Assembly: GCA_028277885.1 (NCBI GenBank) | Contig: JANQFK010000022.1 | Span: 345,810-409,809, forward strand | Reading direction: 5' to 3' | Source: Myxococcota bacterium | Lineage (GTDB): Bacteria; Myxococcota_A; UBA9160; UBA6930 | DNA length: 64,000 nt | Shown here: positions 34,200 to 43,698 of the stretch, piece after piece | How positions within the stretch are numbered: the first letter of the stretch is position 1 | Layout of the letters: each line of letters starts with the position of its first letter | Notes under the pieces: generated by a model | Told to the model about the DNA's origin: nothing | The model's database searches: none | The model's input: the letters and a program-made list of their open reading frames with translations, nothing else | Made by a program: the position numbers and the translations under genes

Positions 34200-34207
34200 A
34201 CCGGCCG
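34189..34207. promoter_or_regulatory. inverted repeat over the pheA -35 box (operator candidate)
   Basis: CGGCCGGT-CAA-ACCGGCCG: perfect 8-bp arms with a 3-base centre that covers the -35 hexamer, the usual place for a repressor site. Confidence 0.45.
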
Positions 34208-34381
34208 AGCGGGATTCCCTCGCGCTTCCGCGGGGTTACCGCTGCGTGCCCGGCACCTCCCCGCCGGCCCCGACGCCGGGCCTCAAGTCCATGGTTTTGA
34301 AAGGAAATCGACGCGAGGGCGGACGTCAAGGCGGGGCCGCTCCCGGTCGATACGTCTCCCGAGGGGGAGTCCGTCGAGCCC

Positions 34382-35998
34382 ATGCCGGACCCGGAGCCGT
34401 CCGTCCGCGCCCAGAGCAGCATCGCCACGAAGCTCATCTTCCTGGTGATCAGCTCGACGTTCCTCACGGCCCTGATCGTGAGCTGGATCTCCGTGCACTC
34501 CACCTACGGGTTCCTGCGCGGCAAGCTCGACCAGACCTACCCCGCCCTGCTCTCCCACACCGGGGACCGGCTGCTGGCCTGGCTCGGGGAGGGCAAGTCC
34601 GACCTCGCCCGGCTGGGCCGCGAGCCGGAGCTGCTGCGGGCCGCGGGCCGCTCCGGCGACGACGTCGCCACCCTGCTGGCCGAGCGCGTGGCGGGCTCGC
34701 GGTTCTTCGAGGCCCTGGTGGTGGCGAACCGGAGCGGCGAGGTGCTGCACCGCGCCGGCCCGGCCCCGCTGCCCCGGGACGCGGCCTGGGCGGGCCGGGG
34801 CGAGGCGCCCCAGCTCTGGGCCGTGGGCAACGAGGGCGCTCGCGATCGCCTGGTGGCCTCGGTCTCGCTCGAGCGCGGTGGCCTGACGCTCCACGGCATC
34901 TTCCGCCGCTCCGCGATCCGCGCCGTGTTCGACGTCGAGGGCCTCGGGCCCTCGGGCAACGTGTGCCTGATCGACGAGCGCGGTCGCGTGGTCGCCCCGC
35001 TCTGCGCCCACCCGCCGCGCGCCGGCCTGGCGTCTTCGAGCGTGCCCCTCGCCGAGCTGCGCAGCGGGTCCGCCCACGTCTACCGGCGTCCCCACGGCGA
35101 GCGCGGCGTGGGCGCCATCCACGCCTCGGGCGTCCTCGACTGGCACCTGCTCGTGGAGGAGCCCTTCCAGGACGCCTTCCAGCCCGTCTACCAGATGGTC
35201 ACCCGGGTGGCGGTGATCGACGTCTGCATCCTCCTGGTGTTCGGCTTCCTCGCCTTCAAGATCACGCGCACCGTGGTGCGGCCCATCGAGGCGCTCTCCG
35301 AGGGCGCCCGCCGCATCCACGCGGGCGAGCTCGACTTCGAGCTGCCCCGCACGAGCCGCCGCGACGAGATCGGCCTGCTCACCGAGACCTTCGGCGAGAT
35401 GACGCGCACCCTGCTCGCCAACCAGCGCGAGATCGAGCAGGCCAACCAGAAGCTCCAGGGGCAGAACGAGGAGCTGCAGCGCGCCAACGAGGTGCTCGAG
35501 CAGCTCTCCATCACCGACGGGCTCACCAAGCTCCACAACCACCGCTTCTTCCAGGACCACCTCACCCGCGAGATCAAGCGCGTGAGCCGCACCCATGAGC
35601 CCCTCGCGATCCTGGTGATCGACATCGACGACTTCAAGCGGCTGAACGACCGGCAGGGCCACAAGGCCGGCGACGAGCTGCTGGTGGGCATCGCGCGGAT
35701 CCTCAACGAGTCGAGCCGCGAGAACGACTTCGTGGCCCGCTACGGCGGCGAGGAGTTCGTGGTGCTGGCCCCGGTGACGGACATGACGGGCGCCGTCGCG
35801 CTGGCGGAGAAGGTGCGGAGCTCGGTCGAGGAGGCGTCGTTCATCCTCGGGGACTCGAAGCGGCTGACAAAGGTGACGGTCTCGATCGGCGTGGCCCAGT
35901 ACAAGGGGAACCGCCGGCAGTTCTTCCAGGCGGCGGACCAGGCGCTGTATCGGGCGAAGGCGGCGGGGAAGAACTGCGTGATCGCGGACGAGGAGTAG
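34382..35998 (+). CDS. membrane diguanylate cyclase (sensor-HAMP-GGDEF)
   Basis: 538 residues. TM helix at about 20-40, a periplasmic sensing region (about 45-275, Cache-like), TM2 at about 280-300, HAMP (RPIEALSEGARRIHAGELDFELP), a coiled coil (about 335-370), and a GGDEF domain with active GGEEF. REND five residues before it fits the RxxD inhibitory I-site, so product inhibition is expected. No EAL domain. Product c-di-GMP is likely read by the two PilZ proteins in this window. The ATG at 34382 has GAGGGGGAG about 14 bases upstream. Confidence 0.92.
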   Translation: MPDPEPSVRAQSSIATKLIFLVISSTFLTALIVSWISVHSTYGFLRGKLDQTYPALLSHTGDRLLAWLGEGKSDLARLGREPELLRAAGRSGDDVATLLAERVAGSRFFEALVVANRSGEVLHRAGPAPLPRDAAWAGRGEAPQLWAVGNEGARDRLVASVSLERGGLTLHGIFRRSAIRAVFDVEGLGPSGNVCLIDERGRVVAPLCAHPPRAGLASSSVPLAELRSGSAHVYRRPHGERGVGAIHASGVLDWHLLVEEPFQDAFQPVYQMVTRVAVIDVCILLVFGFLAFKITRTVVRPIEALSEGARRIHAGELDFELPRTSRRDEIGLLTETFGEMTRTLLANQREIEQANQKLQGQNEELQRANEVLEQLSITDGLTKLHNHRFFQDHLTREIKRVSRTHEPLAILVIDIDDFKRLNDRQGHKAGDELLVGIARILNESSRENDFVARYGGEEFVVLAPVTDMTGAVALAEKVRSSVEEASFILGDSKRLTKVTVSIGVAQYKGNRRQFFQAADQALYRAKAAGKNCVIADEE

Positions 35999-36006
35999 CG
36001 GCGGCG

Positions 36007-36058
36007 CTCGGCACTCGCATCGGAGTCCGGCTCTCGGTGCTCGCATCCGACTCCGGCT
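36007..36058. repeat. 26-bp imperfect tandem duplication
   Basis: Two adjacent 26-base copies (36007-36032, 36033-36058) differing at about four positions, core CTCGCATC, just after the GGDEF stop. Confidence 0.65.
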
Positions 36059-36240
36059 GGGGCGGGGGGTGCGCTGCTCCGAATGGCTCGCGCGGGCGGT
36101 ACGGGTCCGGGAGGCGTGACGAGGCTTTGCACGTCCTGCAGCCGGCGCCGCCCTGCGTGGGCGCTCCGCTCCAGTTCTCCGCATCGCACCCCCCGCCCCA
36201 GCCGGGCGCGCGCGGGTTCGCTTGTGCGGTCCGTGGGTCT

Positions 36241-36246
36241 TATGTT
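36241..36246 (+). promoter_or_regulatory. -10 element of coaE, leaderless geometry
   Basis: TATGTT ends six bases before the GTG start of coaE, so +1 would coincide with the start codon. A weak -35 (TTCGCT, 36217-36222) lies 18 bases upstream. Confidence 0.4.
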
Positions 36247-36252
36247 TGTGGG

Positions 36253-36906
36253 GTGAGTCGGGTCGTAGCGTTGAGTGGGGGGATCGGGTCGGGAAAGACG
36301 ACCGTGGGGGGGATGTTCGAGGCGCTGGGGGCGGTGGTGATCTGTGCGGATGCGATCACCCACGAGCTCCAGGGGCCGGGCTCGCCGCTGGTGGACGAGA
36401 TCGCCGAGGCCTTCGGCCGCGAGGTGCTCGACGTCGACGGAGCCCTGGATCGCGAGGCCCTCGGCGCCATCGTGTTCCGGGACCCCGAGGCGCGGCGGCG
36501 GCTCGAGGCCATGGTGCATCCCCGGGTCGGGCTCGAGATGCGGCGGCGCCTGGCCGAGGCCGTCGAGGCCGGCGTGGCGCTGGTCCTGCTCGACATGTCC
36601 GTGCTGTTCGAGGCCAAGCGGAGCCGGGGCGAGCCCCTGGTGGCCGAGCAGGATCCCTGGGACGCCGTGATCGTGGTCTGGGCCCCGACCGAGGCCCAGA
36701 TCGAGCGCCAGCTCGCCCGCGACGGCTACGCCCGCGAGGAGGCCGAACGCCGCGTCGCCTCCCAGATCCCCCTCGACGAGAAGCGCCGCCTCGCCGACCA
36801 CGTCATCGACAACTCCGGCCCCCTCGACGAGACGCGGCGCCAGGTCGAGGCGCTCTACCAGGAGCTGGTCGGCCACCGCGTAGCCACCTCCACGGCACGC
36901 CGGTAG
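36253..36906 (+). CDS. coaE: dephospho-CoA kinase
   Basis: 217 residues. P-loop GGIGSGKTT (9-17; Lys15), ADAITHELQGPGSPL after it, and the LID-like region ARDGYAREEAERRVASQIPLDEKRRLADHVIDNSG. It phosphorylates the 3' hydroxyl of dephospho-CoA in the last step of CoA synthesis. A short insert EAKRSRGEPLVAEQDPWD in the middle is longer than in E. coli CoaE. The open frame extends upstream, but only GTG 36253 gives the normal N-terminus. No ribosome-binding site; see the -10 element. First 60 bases are less GC-rich and use unusual codons. Confidence 0.9.
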   Translation: MSRVVALSGGIGSGKTTVGGMFEALGAVVICADAITHELQGPGSPLVDEIAEAFGREVLDVDGALDREALGAIVFRDPEARRRLEAMVHPRVGLEMRRRLAEAVEAGVALVLLDMSVLFEAKRSRGEPLVAEQDPWDAVIVVWAPTEAQIERQLARDGYAREEAERRVASQIPLDEKRRLADHVIDNSGPLDETRRQVEALYQELVGHRVATSTARR

Positions 36907-36986
36907 GACGCCGGCGGAGAGCGAAGCGGCGGGCCCCCGGCCCGCAAGCGAGCCCCGCCCCGACGTCGAGAGGAGCAACGGTGCAA

Positions 36987-37034
36987 GGCCGCACCCGCGG
37001 CCGCGCAGCGCAGCGCGGCCCGCCCCCGGCGGGC
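36987..37034. terminator. bidirectional hairpins between coaE and trpA
   Basis: Two perfect inverted repeats in the convergent gap: GGCCGC/GCGGCC (36987-37002) and GCCCGCC-CCC-GGCGGGC (37018-37034). Placed to stop both transcripts; no T-run. Confidence 0.5.
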
Positions 37035-37058
37035 TGCGAGGAGCCCACAGGGCCCTGC

Positions 37059-37853
37059 CTACCGAAGCCCCGCCTTCAGCTCCGCCACGAAGCGCGCCAC
37101 CGAGTCCGCGGCGGCGGCGGCGGACTCCGCCCGTTGGATGCGATCCACGACGGCGCTGCCGACCACCACGCCATCGGCGTAGCGACCGATCTCCGCGGCC
37201 TGCTCCGGCGTGGAGACCCCGAAGCCCACGCAGACCGGCACGTCGCCGAGCTTCTGGGCCGCGCGCACGCCCTCCTCGAGCCCCGCCGCCACGGTCTCGC
37301 GCGCCGCGGTGACGCCGGTGAGCGACACGTAGTACAGGAAGCCGCGGCTCTGCTTCACCAGCCGGGCGAGGCGTGCGGGAGTGGTGGTCGGCGCCGCCAT
37401 CAGCACGCCGTCGATGCCGCGGCGTGCCGCCGCCTCGTAGAGGTCGGCGCCCTCCTCGGGCGGGAGGTCGGGGACGATGAAGCCGTCCACGCCGGCCTCG
37501 GCGGCGGTGTCGAGGAAGCCGTCGACCCCCATGGCGTAGAAGGGGTTGGCGTAGCCCATCAGCAGCAGCGGCACCGGGGTCTGGTCGCGCAGCCGTTTCA
37601 CCAGCTCGAGCACGCGACGCAGGCTGGCGCCCGCGGCCAGGGCCCGCTCGCTCGAGCCCTGGATGGTCGGGCCGTCGGCGATGGGGTCGGAGAACGGGAC
37701 GCCGATCTCGATCACGTCGGCGCCGGCCTCGGCCATGGCGAGCACCAGCACCTCGCTCACCGCGAGGTCCGGGTCGCCGGCGGTGAGGAAGGGCATCAGG
37801 GCCCGCTCGCCGCGGCCGCGGAGCTCGGCGAAGCGCTCGTCGATGCGGTTCAT
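37059..37853 (-). CDS. trpA: tryptophan synthase alpha subunit
   Basis: 264 residues, TIM barrel. LMPFLTAGDPD, catalytic Glu in DVIEIGVPFSDPIADGP, catalytic Asp in GVDGFIVPDLPPEE, and GFGVSTPEQ for phosphate binding. It splits indole-3-glycerol phosphate and passes indole to TrpB. Last gene of trpEGDCFBA; the start ATG shares one base with the trpB stop (TGATG). Confidence 0.96.
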   Translation of the reverse strand: MNRIDERFAELRGRGERALMPFLTAGDPDLAVSEVLVLAMAEAGADVIEIGVPFSDPIADGPTIQGSSERALAAGASLRRVLELVKRLRDQTPVPLLLMGYANPFYAMGVDGFLDTAAEAGVDGFIVPDLPPEEGADLYEAAARRGIDGVLMAAPTTTPARLARLVKQSRGFLYYVSLTGVTAARETVAAGLEEGVRAAQKLGDVPVCVGFGVSTPEQAAEIGRYADGVVVGSAVVDRIQRAESAAAAADSVARFVAELKAGLR

Positions 37854-39067
37854 CAGTGCGCGGCGTCCCGCTCCCCGGCGAGGATCTCGCGGACCTGGGG
37901 GGCGTCCTTGTCGCCCCGGCCCGACAGGTTGATGACCACGATCGCGTCCTTGCCCAGGGTCGGGGCCAGCTTGCGCACCTGGGCGACGGCGTGGGCGGTC
38001 TCCAGCGCCGGAATGATGCCCTCGATGCGGGAGAGGTACTGGAAGGCGTCGAGGCACTCGGCGTCGGTCACGGGCAGGTACTCGGCGCGGCCGACGTCGC
38101 GCAGGTGGGCGTGCTCGGGGCCGACGCCGGGGTAGTCGAGGCCCGCGGACACCGAGTGGGCCGGCAGGATCTGGCCGTCCTCGTCGGAGAGCACCAGGGT
38201 GCGCTGGCCGTGGAAGATCCCCTCCTCGCCGGCGCTCAGCACGGCGCCGTGGCGCCGCGTGCGCACGCCCTCGCCCCCGGGCTCGACCCCCACCAGGCGC
38301 ACCCCCTCGTCCTCGAGGAACGGGTGGAACATGCCGATGGCGTTCGACCCGCCCCCGACGCAGGCCACCAGCACGTCGGGCAGCCGGCCCTCGAGCTCGA
38401 GGATCTGCGCCCGGGTCTCGACGCCGATCACGCGCTGGAGGTCGCGCACGAGGGTGGGGTACGGGTGCGGGCCCATCACCGAGCCGATGCAGTAGTAGGT
38501 GGTGCGGACGTTCGTCACCCAGTCCCGCATGGCCTCGTTGATGGCGTCCTTCAGGGTGCGGGCCCCGCAGGTCACGGGCGTCACCTTGGCACCGTGGAGC
38601 TCCATCTTGAAGACGTTGAGGGCCTGGCGGGCGACGTCCTCCTCGCCCATGTAGACCTCGCACTCGAGGCCCAGCAGCGCGCAGGCGGTGGCCGTGGCGA
38701 CGCCGTGCTGGCCGGCCCCGGTCTCGGCGATCACCCGGGGCTTGCCCATGCTGCGCGCGAGCAGCGCCTGGCCCAGGACGTTGTTGATCTTGTGGGCGCC
38801 GGTGTGGACCAGGTCCTCGCGCTTCAGGTAGATCTTCGCGCCGCCCAGGTCCTCGGTCATGCGCCGCGCCAGGTAGAGCGGCGTGGGGCGCCCGGCGTAG
38901 CTCGCCAGCAGGCCCTCGAGCTCCTCCCGGAACTCGGGCGTGGCGGAGACGCGCGGGTAGGCCTCGGCGAGCTCGTCGAGGGCCGCGACCAGGGTCTCGG
39001 GGACGTAGCGGCCTCCGTAGCGCCCGAAGCGTCCCTGGGCGTCCGCCTGCCAGCGGCCTGCGCTCAT
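37853..39067 (-). CDS. trpB: tryptophan synthase beta subunit
   Basis: 404 residues. PLP-Lys in [21 protein letters not shown] and the glycine loop VGGGSNAIG. TrpB1 type, with the full N-terminal [15 protein letters not shown]. Condenses indole and serine. Its start overlaps the trpF stop by ATGA. Confidence 0.97.
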   Translation of the reverse strand: MSAGRWQADAQGRFGRYGGRYVPETLVAALDELAEAYPRVSATPEFREELEGLLASYAGRPTPLYLARRMTEDLGGAKIYLKREDLVHTGAHKINNVLGQALLARSMGKPRVIAETGAGQHGVATATACALLGLECEVYMGEEDVARQALNVFKMELHGAKVTPVTCGARTLKDAINEAMRDWVTNVRTTYYCIGSVMGPHPYPTLVRDLQRVIGVETRAQILELEGRLPDVLVACVGGGSNAIGMFHPFLEDEGVRLVGVEPGGEGVRTRRHGAVLSAGEEGIFHGQRTLVLSDEDGQILPAHSVSAGLDYPGVGPEHAHLRDVGRAEYLPVTDAECLDAFQYLSRIEGIIPALETAHAVAQVRKLAPTLGKDAIVVINLSGRGDKDAPQVREILAGERDAAH

Positions 39068-39693
39068 TCTCCCTCCTCGGCGGCGCGCACGGCGGCGATG
39101 AAGCGCTCGATGCGGCCCGCGTCCTTGCGATGCCCCTCGCCCTCGACGCCCGTCGCGACGTCCACGCCCCAGGGCAGCAGGTCGCCCAGCTCGGCCAGGG
39201 CCTTGCCCACGTTGTCGGGGTCGAGCCCGCCGGCCAGGATCACGTCGTAGCCCTGGGCGATCAGGTCGCCGGCATCGCTCCAGGGCCAGGCCCTGCCACT
39301 GCCCCCGCCCTCGCTGGGATGGTCGAGCAGCAGCAGGGCGGCCGGGTACTTGGCGGCGGCCTCGCGGTCGGCGCCGCGGATGGCCTTGATGACCGGCAGG
39401 TCGACCATCTCGACCTCCTCCTCGGACTCGTCGCCGTGGAGCTGGATGCGCTCGAGCTCGACGCGCCGGGTGACGCGCTCGATCTCGTCCCAGGAGGCGT
39501 TGGCGAAGATCGCGACCCGCTCGACCTGGCCGGCGACGCGCTCCGCCACCGCCTCGGCGGCCCGCAGGTCGAGGCAGCGCGGCGAGCCCGGCACGAAGTT
39601 CAGGCCGACCAGGTCCGCACCGGCGTCGACCGCCGCGGCCGCATCGTCGGGGTGGGTCACGCCGCAGATCTTGATCCGTACGCTCGCGCTCAC
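39064..39693 (-). CDS. trpF: phosphoribosylanthranilate isomerase
   Basis: 209 residues. [13 protein letters not shown] with catalytic Cys, [19 protein letters not shown] and [10 protein letters not shown], ending [16 protein letters not shown]. Amadori isomerase step of Trp synthesis. GTG at 39693 overlaps the trpC stop by GTGA. Confidence 0.95.
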   Translation of the reverse strand: MSASVRIKICGVTHPDDAAAAVDAGADLVGLNFVPGSPRCLDLRAAEAVAERVAGQVERVAIFANASWDEIERVTRRVELERIQLHGDESEEEVEMVDLPVIKAIRGADREAAAKYPAALLLLDHPSEGGGSGRAWPWSDAGDLIAQGYDVILAGGLDPDNVGKALAELGDLLPWGVDVATGVEGEGHRKDAGRIERFIAAVRAAEEGE

Positions 39694-40475
39694 GCCGCTC
39701 CTCGCAGGCGACCCAGGGCCGCGCCCAGGTCGGGCTCCCGCATCAGGGATTCTCCCACGAGAAACGCCCGCGCGCCCGCCTTCTCGAGGCGCAGCACGTC
39801 CTCCGCCGTGGCGATCCCGCTCTCGGCCACCACCAGCGCGCCCTCGGGCGCCCGAGGAGCCAGCCGCTCGGTCACCGCCAGATCCGTCTCGAAGCTGCGC
39901 AGGTCGCGGTTGTTGATCCCGACGAGCTCCGCCCCGGCGGCCGCCGCCACCTCGAGCTCGCTCTCGTCGTGCACCTCCACCAGGGCCTCCAGGCCCAGTC
40001 CCCGGGCATGGCCGAGGAAGCGCTCCAGGCTCGCCGGGTCGAGGGCGGAGACGATCAGCAGCACCGCGTCGGCGCCCGCCACTCGCGCCTCGTCGATCTG
40101 GTAGGGATCCACGACGAAGTCCTTGCGCAGCAGCGGCAGGTCGGTGGCCTGGCGGATCGCGGCCAGGTAGGCGAGGCGGCCGCCGAAGAAGCGCTCGTCG
40201 GTGAGCACCGACAGCGCCGCGGCCCCGGCCGCCGCGTAGGCCTCGGCGCAGGCCACGGGGTCGAAGTCGGGGCGGATCTCGCCCCGGCTCGGCGAGCGGC
40301 GCTTGATCTCGGCGATGACCCGCACGCCCGGCCCCTCGGCGAGGGCGGAGCGCAGGCTGCGCAGGGGCAGCGTGCAGGCCGACGCCTCGGCGGCGAGCGC
40401 CTCGGCCGGGACGCGCCGCTTGGCGGCGTCCACCTCGCGCTGCTTGTGGGCGAGGATCTCGTCGAGCACCGTCAT
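39690..40475 (-). CDS. trpC: indole-3-glycerol phosphate synthase
   Basis: 261 residues. [40 protein letters not shown] and [13 protein letters not shown] are the family motifs. Mono-functional (TrpF is separate). Its ATG overlaps the trpD stop by ATGA. Confidence 0.96.
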   Translation of the reverse strand: MTVLDEILAHKQREVDAAKRRVPAEALAAEASACTLPLRSLRSALAEGPGVRVIAEIKRRSPSRGEIRPDFDPVACAEAYAAAGAAALSVLTDERFFGGRLAYLAAIRQATDLPLLRKDFVVDPYQIDEARVAGADAVLLIVSALDPASLERFLGHARGLGLEALVEVHDESELEVAAAAGAELVGINNRDLRSFETDLAVTERLAPRAPEGALVVAESGIATAEDVLRLEKAGARAFLVGESLMREPDLGAALGRLRGAA

Positions 40476-41497
40476 GCCGCCGCGGCCTCCGCGCTCGCGC
40501 GCACCAGGCCCGCCAGGCGCTCGGCGGCGGCGCCGGAGTCCAGGCTCTCCCGGGCGCGCACGAGACCCTCGGCGAGGTCCGCCACCTCCCCCGCCGCGAG
40601 CAGCGCGCCGGCGGCGTTCACCAGCACCACGTCGCGGCGCGGCCCCGGAGCGCCCCCGAGGACGGCGCGCCCGATCTCGGCGTTCTCCGCGGCGTCGCCC
40701 CCGGCGAGGTCCTCGGGCCGCGCCCGGGCCACGCCGAGCTCCGCCACGTCGAGGGTGCCGGGCCGCACCGTCTCGCCGTCCCAGAGCGCGGTGTGGGTGA
40801 AGCTCGTCGTCGTGATCTCGTCGAGACCGTCGTCGCCGTGCACCACCAGCGCGCGCTCGGCGCCGAGCTCGCCGAGGGCGCGCGCCAGGGGCGCCACCAG
40901 GGCGCGGTCGTACACGCCCACCAGCTGGCGCCGCGCCCCCACCGGGTTGAGGAGCGGCCCCAGGCAGTTCATCAGGGTGCGGATGCCGAGCTCGGCGCGC
41001 ACCGGCGCCACGAAGCGCATCGCGGGGTGGGCGCGGCGCGCGTAGAAGAACCCGATCCCCACCTCGGCGGCCACCCGCGCCGCGGCGTCGACGGGCAGGT
41101 CCGCGCGCACGCCGAGGGCCTCGAGGACGTCGAAGCTCCCCGAGCGGCTCGAGGCCGCCCGGTTGCCGTGCTTGGCGACGGGCACGCCGGCGCCGGCCAC
41201 CACGAAGGCCGCGATGGTGGAGATGTTGAAGGTGTCGGCCCCGTCGCCGCCGGTGCCGCAGGTGTCCACGGCCCGGGGGTCGAAGAGCGGCGCCGTCTCG
41301 GCCCTGGCCCGCAGGGCCCGCGCGGCCGCCACGATCTCCCCCACCCGCTCGCCCCGGGTGCGCAGCGCCACCAGCAGGGCGGCGATCTGCACCGGCGACG
41401 CCTTGCCCTCCATGATCTCGCCGAAGGCGGCCTCGAGCACCGCGGCCGGCACCTCCTCGCCGCCCGCCGCGGTGGTGATCGCTTCGGCGACGCTCAC
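40472..41497 (-). CDS. trpD: anthranilate phosphoribosyltransferase
   Basis: 341 residues. [23 protein letters not shown] (PRPP loop), [21 protein letters not shown] and [10 protein letters not shown] are diagnostic. Mono-functional, TrpG being separate. GTG at 41497 overlaps the trpG stop by GTGA. Confidence 0.96.
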   Translation of the reverse strand: MSVAEAITTAAGGEEVPAAVLEAAFGEIMEGKASPVQIAALLVALRTRGERVGEIVAAARALRARAETAPLFDPRAVDTCGTGGDGADTFNISTIAAFVVAGAGVPVAKHGNRAASSRSGSFDVLEALGVRADLPVDAAARVAAEVGIGFFYARRAHPAMRFVAPVRAELGIRTLMNCLGPLLNPVGARRQLVGVYDRALVAPLARALGELGAERALVVHGDDGLDEITTTSFTHTALWDGETVRPGTLDVAELGVARARPEDLAGGDAAENAEIGRAVLGGAPGPRRDVVLVNAAGALLAAGEVADLAEGLVRARESLDSGAAAERLAGLVRASAEAAAA

Positions 41498-42084
41498 GGC
41501 CCGCCCCCTCCGGAGCAGCGTGCCAGGAAGTTGCCGAGCAGTCGCTTGCCCTCGCCGGTCAGGATCGACTCCGGGTGGAACTGCACGCCCTCCACGGGCC
41601 AGGCGCGGTGGCGCACGCCCATGATCTCGCCGTCCTCGGTGCGGGCCGTCACGTCGAGCACCTCCGGACGGGAGTCTTCCTCGATCACCAGGGAGTGGTA
41701 GCGGGTGGCCTCGAAGGGATCGGGCAGGCCCTCGAAGACCCCGCGCCCGTCGTGGTGGATCAGGGAGGTCTTGCCGTGCATCAGCTGGCGCGCGCGACCG
41801 ATGCGGCCGCCGCAGGCCTCGCCGATGGCCTGGTGGCCCAGGCACACCCCGAGCAGCGGCACGCCCCGCTCGCCGAAGGCCGGCACCGCGGCCAGCGAGA
41901 TGCCGGCGTCCGCGGGGCGCCCCGGACCGGGGGAGATGACGACGCCCGCCCAGGGCTCGTCCACCAGGGCCTCGAGGGGCCGCGCGTCGTTGCGGTGCAC
42001 GACGAGGTCGGCCCCGAGCTCGCCCAGGTACTGGACGAGGTTGTACGTGAAGGAGTCGTAGTTGTCGATCATCAGCAGGCGCAC
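41494..42084 (-). CDS. trpG: anthranilate synthase component II (glutamine amidotransferase)
   Basis: 196 residues. Class I amidotransferase with [16 protein letters not shown], nucleophile Cys in [11 protein letters not shown], and the His/Glu pair in [11 protein letters not shown]. It supplies ammonia to TrpE; the protein could also serve aminodeoxychorismate synthase (PabA). GTG 42084 has GAGGGA seven bases upstream; ATG 42072 is an alternative. Confidence 0.95.
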   Translation of the reverse strand: MRLLMIDNYDSFTYNLVQYLGELGADLVVHRNDARPLEALVDEPWAGVVISPGPGRPADAGISLAAVPAFGERGVPLLGVCLGHQAIGEACGGRIGRARQLMHGKTSLIHHDGRGVFEGLPDPFEATRYHSLVIEEDSRPEVLDVTARTEDGEIMGVRHRAWPVEGVQFHPESILTGEGKRLLGNFLARCSGGGGP

Positions 42085-42095
42085 GGTCCGGTCCC

Positions 42096-43580
42096 TCAGT
42101 CCAGGCCCTCGCGGGCGAAGTCGATGGCCTGGATCAGCGCGCGGGCCTTGCCGAGGGACTCCTGGTACTCGGCCTCGGGATCCGAGTCGGCCACGATGCC
42201 GCCGCCGGCCTGGAGGAAGAGCTGGCCGTCCTGGACCAGCAGCGTGCGGATCGTGATCGCCATGTCCATGTTGCCCGAGTGGTCCACGTAGCCGATGCAG
42301 CCGCCGTAGGGGCCGCGGCGCAGGTTCTCGAGCTCGTCGATGATCTCCATGGCGCGCACCTTGGGCGCCCCGGAGAGCGTCCCGGCCGGGAAGCTCGCGC
42401 GCAGCACGTCGAGCCAGTCGAGGCCCTCGCGCAGGCGGCCCTGCACGTTCGAGACGATGTGCATCACGTGGGAGTAGCGCTCGATCACGGCGAACTCGGT
42501 CACCGAGACCGAGCCCACCTCGGCCACCCGGCCCACGTCGTTGCGGCCCAGGTCCACGAGCATCACGTGCTCCGCCAGCTCCTTGGGATCGGCCAGCAGC
42601 TCCCGCTCGAGGGCGGCGTCCTCCTCCGGCGTCTCGCCGCGCCGGCGGGTGCCGGCGATGGGACGCAGGTCGATGGCGTCGTCCTCCACGCGCACCAGGA
42701 TCTCCGGCGACGACGCGATCAGCACCCGCCCCTCGCAGCGCATGAAGATCAGGTAGGGGCTCGGGTTGATGCGGCGCAGGTGGCGGTAGATGAGGAAGGG
42801 GTCCACCTGGAGCGGCATGCGGAAGCGCTGGGACAGCACCACCTGGAAGATGTCGCCGGCCTCGATGTACTCCTTCCCGGCCTTCACCATCTCGTGGTAG
42901 GCCTCCCGGGTGATGCTCGGCGAGACGTCCATGGGGGCACGCACCGGGGCCTGGCGCTCGGCGGCCAGGGGCTCGCGCAGGCGCCGGGCCACGTCCTCGA
43001 TGGCGGCCTCGGCCTCGCGGTAGAGCGCGCGCGGGTCGTCGCCCTCGTCCACGGGCACCTCGCGCACCACGAAGGCGCTGTGGCGCACGTTGTCGAACAC
43101 CACCACGGTCTCGGGGATCACGAACCAGCAGTCCGGGAAGTCGAGCTCGTCGGGGTTGGCGTCGGGAATGCGCTCCACGAAGCGGACCCAGTCCCAGCTC
43201 ACCGCGCCCACGGCCCCGCCGCGGAAGCGCGGCAGCGCCAGGCCCTCGGGCTGGACGGGCTGGTGGCGGCCCAGCCGCTCGCGGAGCAGCGCGAGGGGGT
43301 CGCCCTCGACCTCGAGCACCCGGGTCTCGCCATCTTCGCTCCACTCGGCCCGGCCGCCCCGGGAGCGGAAGACCGCCCGGGCGCCGGTGCCGATGAAGCT
43401 GTACCGCGCCCACTTCTCGCCGCCCTCCACGGACTCGAGCAGGAACGCCGTGGCGCCGTCGTCGAGTCGCCGGAACAGGGAGACCGGCGTGTCCATGTCG
43501 GCGACGAGCTCGCGCACCACGGGGACGAGCGCCCCGGGGCGGGCGAGCTTCTCGAACGCATCCTCGGAGGGGCGGAGCAC
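42096..43580 (-). CDS. trpE: anthranilate synthase component I
   Basis: 494 residues. N-terminal regulatory half with [18 protein letters not shown] (the tryptophan-binding site), C-terminal chorismate-binding half with [44 protein letters not shown] and [15 protein letters not shown]. First enzyme of Trp synthesis and expected to be feedback-inhibited. First gene of its operon. GTG at 43580 follows GAGG by about five bases. No leader peptide with Trp codons is visible in the 119-base upstream gap. Confidence 0.96.
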   Translation of the reverse strand: MLRPSEDAFEKLARPGALVPVVRELVADMDTPVSLFRRLDDGATAFLLESVEGGEKWARYSFIGTGARAVFRSRGGRAEWSEDGETRVLEVEGDPLALLRERLGRHQPVQPEGLALPRFRGGAVGAVSWDWVRFVERIPDANPDELDFPDCWFVIPETVVVFDNVRHSAFVVREVPVDEGDDPRALYREAEAAIEDVARRLREPLAAERQAPVRAPMDVSPSITREAYHEMVKAGKEYIEAGDIFQVVLSQRFRMPLQVDPFLIYRHLRRINPSPYLIFMRCEGRVLIASSPEILVRVEDDAIDLRPIAGTRRRGETPEEDAALERELLADPKELAEHVMLVDLGRNDVGRVAEVGSVSVTEFAVIERYSHVMHIVSNVQGRLREGLDWLDVLRASFPAGTLSGAPKVRAMEIIDELENLRRGPYGGCIGYVDHSGNMDMAITIRTLLVQDGQLFLQAGGGIVADSDPEAEYQESLGKARALIQAIDFAREGLD

Positions 43581-43631
43581 GGGAGCCTCGAGCGGCGGAG
43601 GCGGGGCGAGGCGGGCGCGCCTTGCCGCGGG

Positions 43632-43641
43632 AAAACGTTTT
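43632..43641. promoter_or_regulatory. AAAACGTTTT palindrome after the trp promoter
   Basis: A perfect 10-bp AT-rich palindrome in a very GC-rich setting, about +4 to +13 from the predicted +1 of the trp promoter. Candidate repressor site. Confidence 0.4.
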
Positions 43642-43651
43642 GGACTTCGGG

Positions 43652-43680
43652 TTGTTACACGAGCCCCCGGGGAGCGTCAA
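43652..43680 (-). promoter_or_regulatory. trp operon promoter
   Basis: Minus strand: -35 TTGACG (43680-43675), 17-base spacer, -10 TAACAA (43657-43652), +1 near 43645. It lies in the gap after the lptD stop. Confidence 0.55.
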
Positions 43681-43698
43681 GCGAGCCCGGCGACGCCC

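Larger units (their letters stand above)
34058..34381. other. divergent intergenic region pheA / GGDEF
   Basis: 324 bases without a gene. It holds a minus-strand promoter (34171-34199) with an overlapping inverted repeat (34189-34207) serving pheA, and an AT-rich patch at 34292-34310 on the GGDEF side in which I see no full promoter. Confidence 0.6.
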
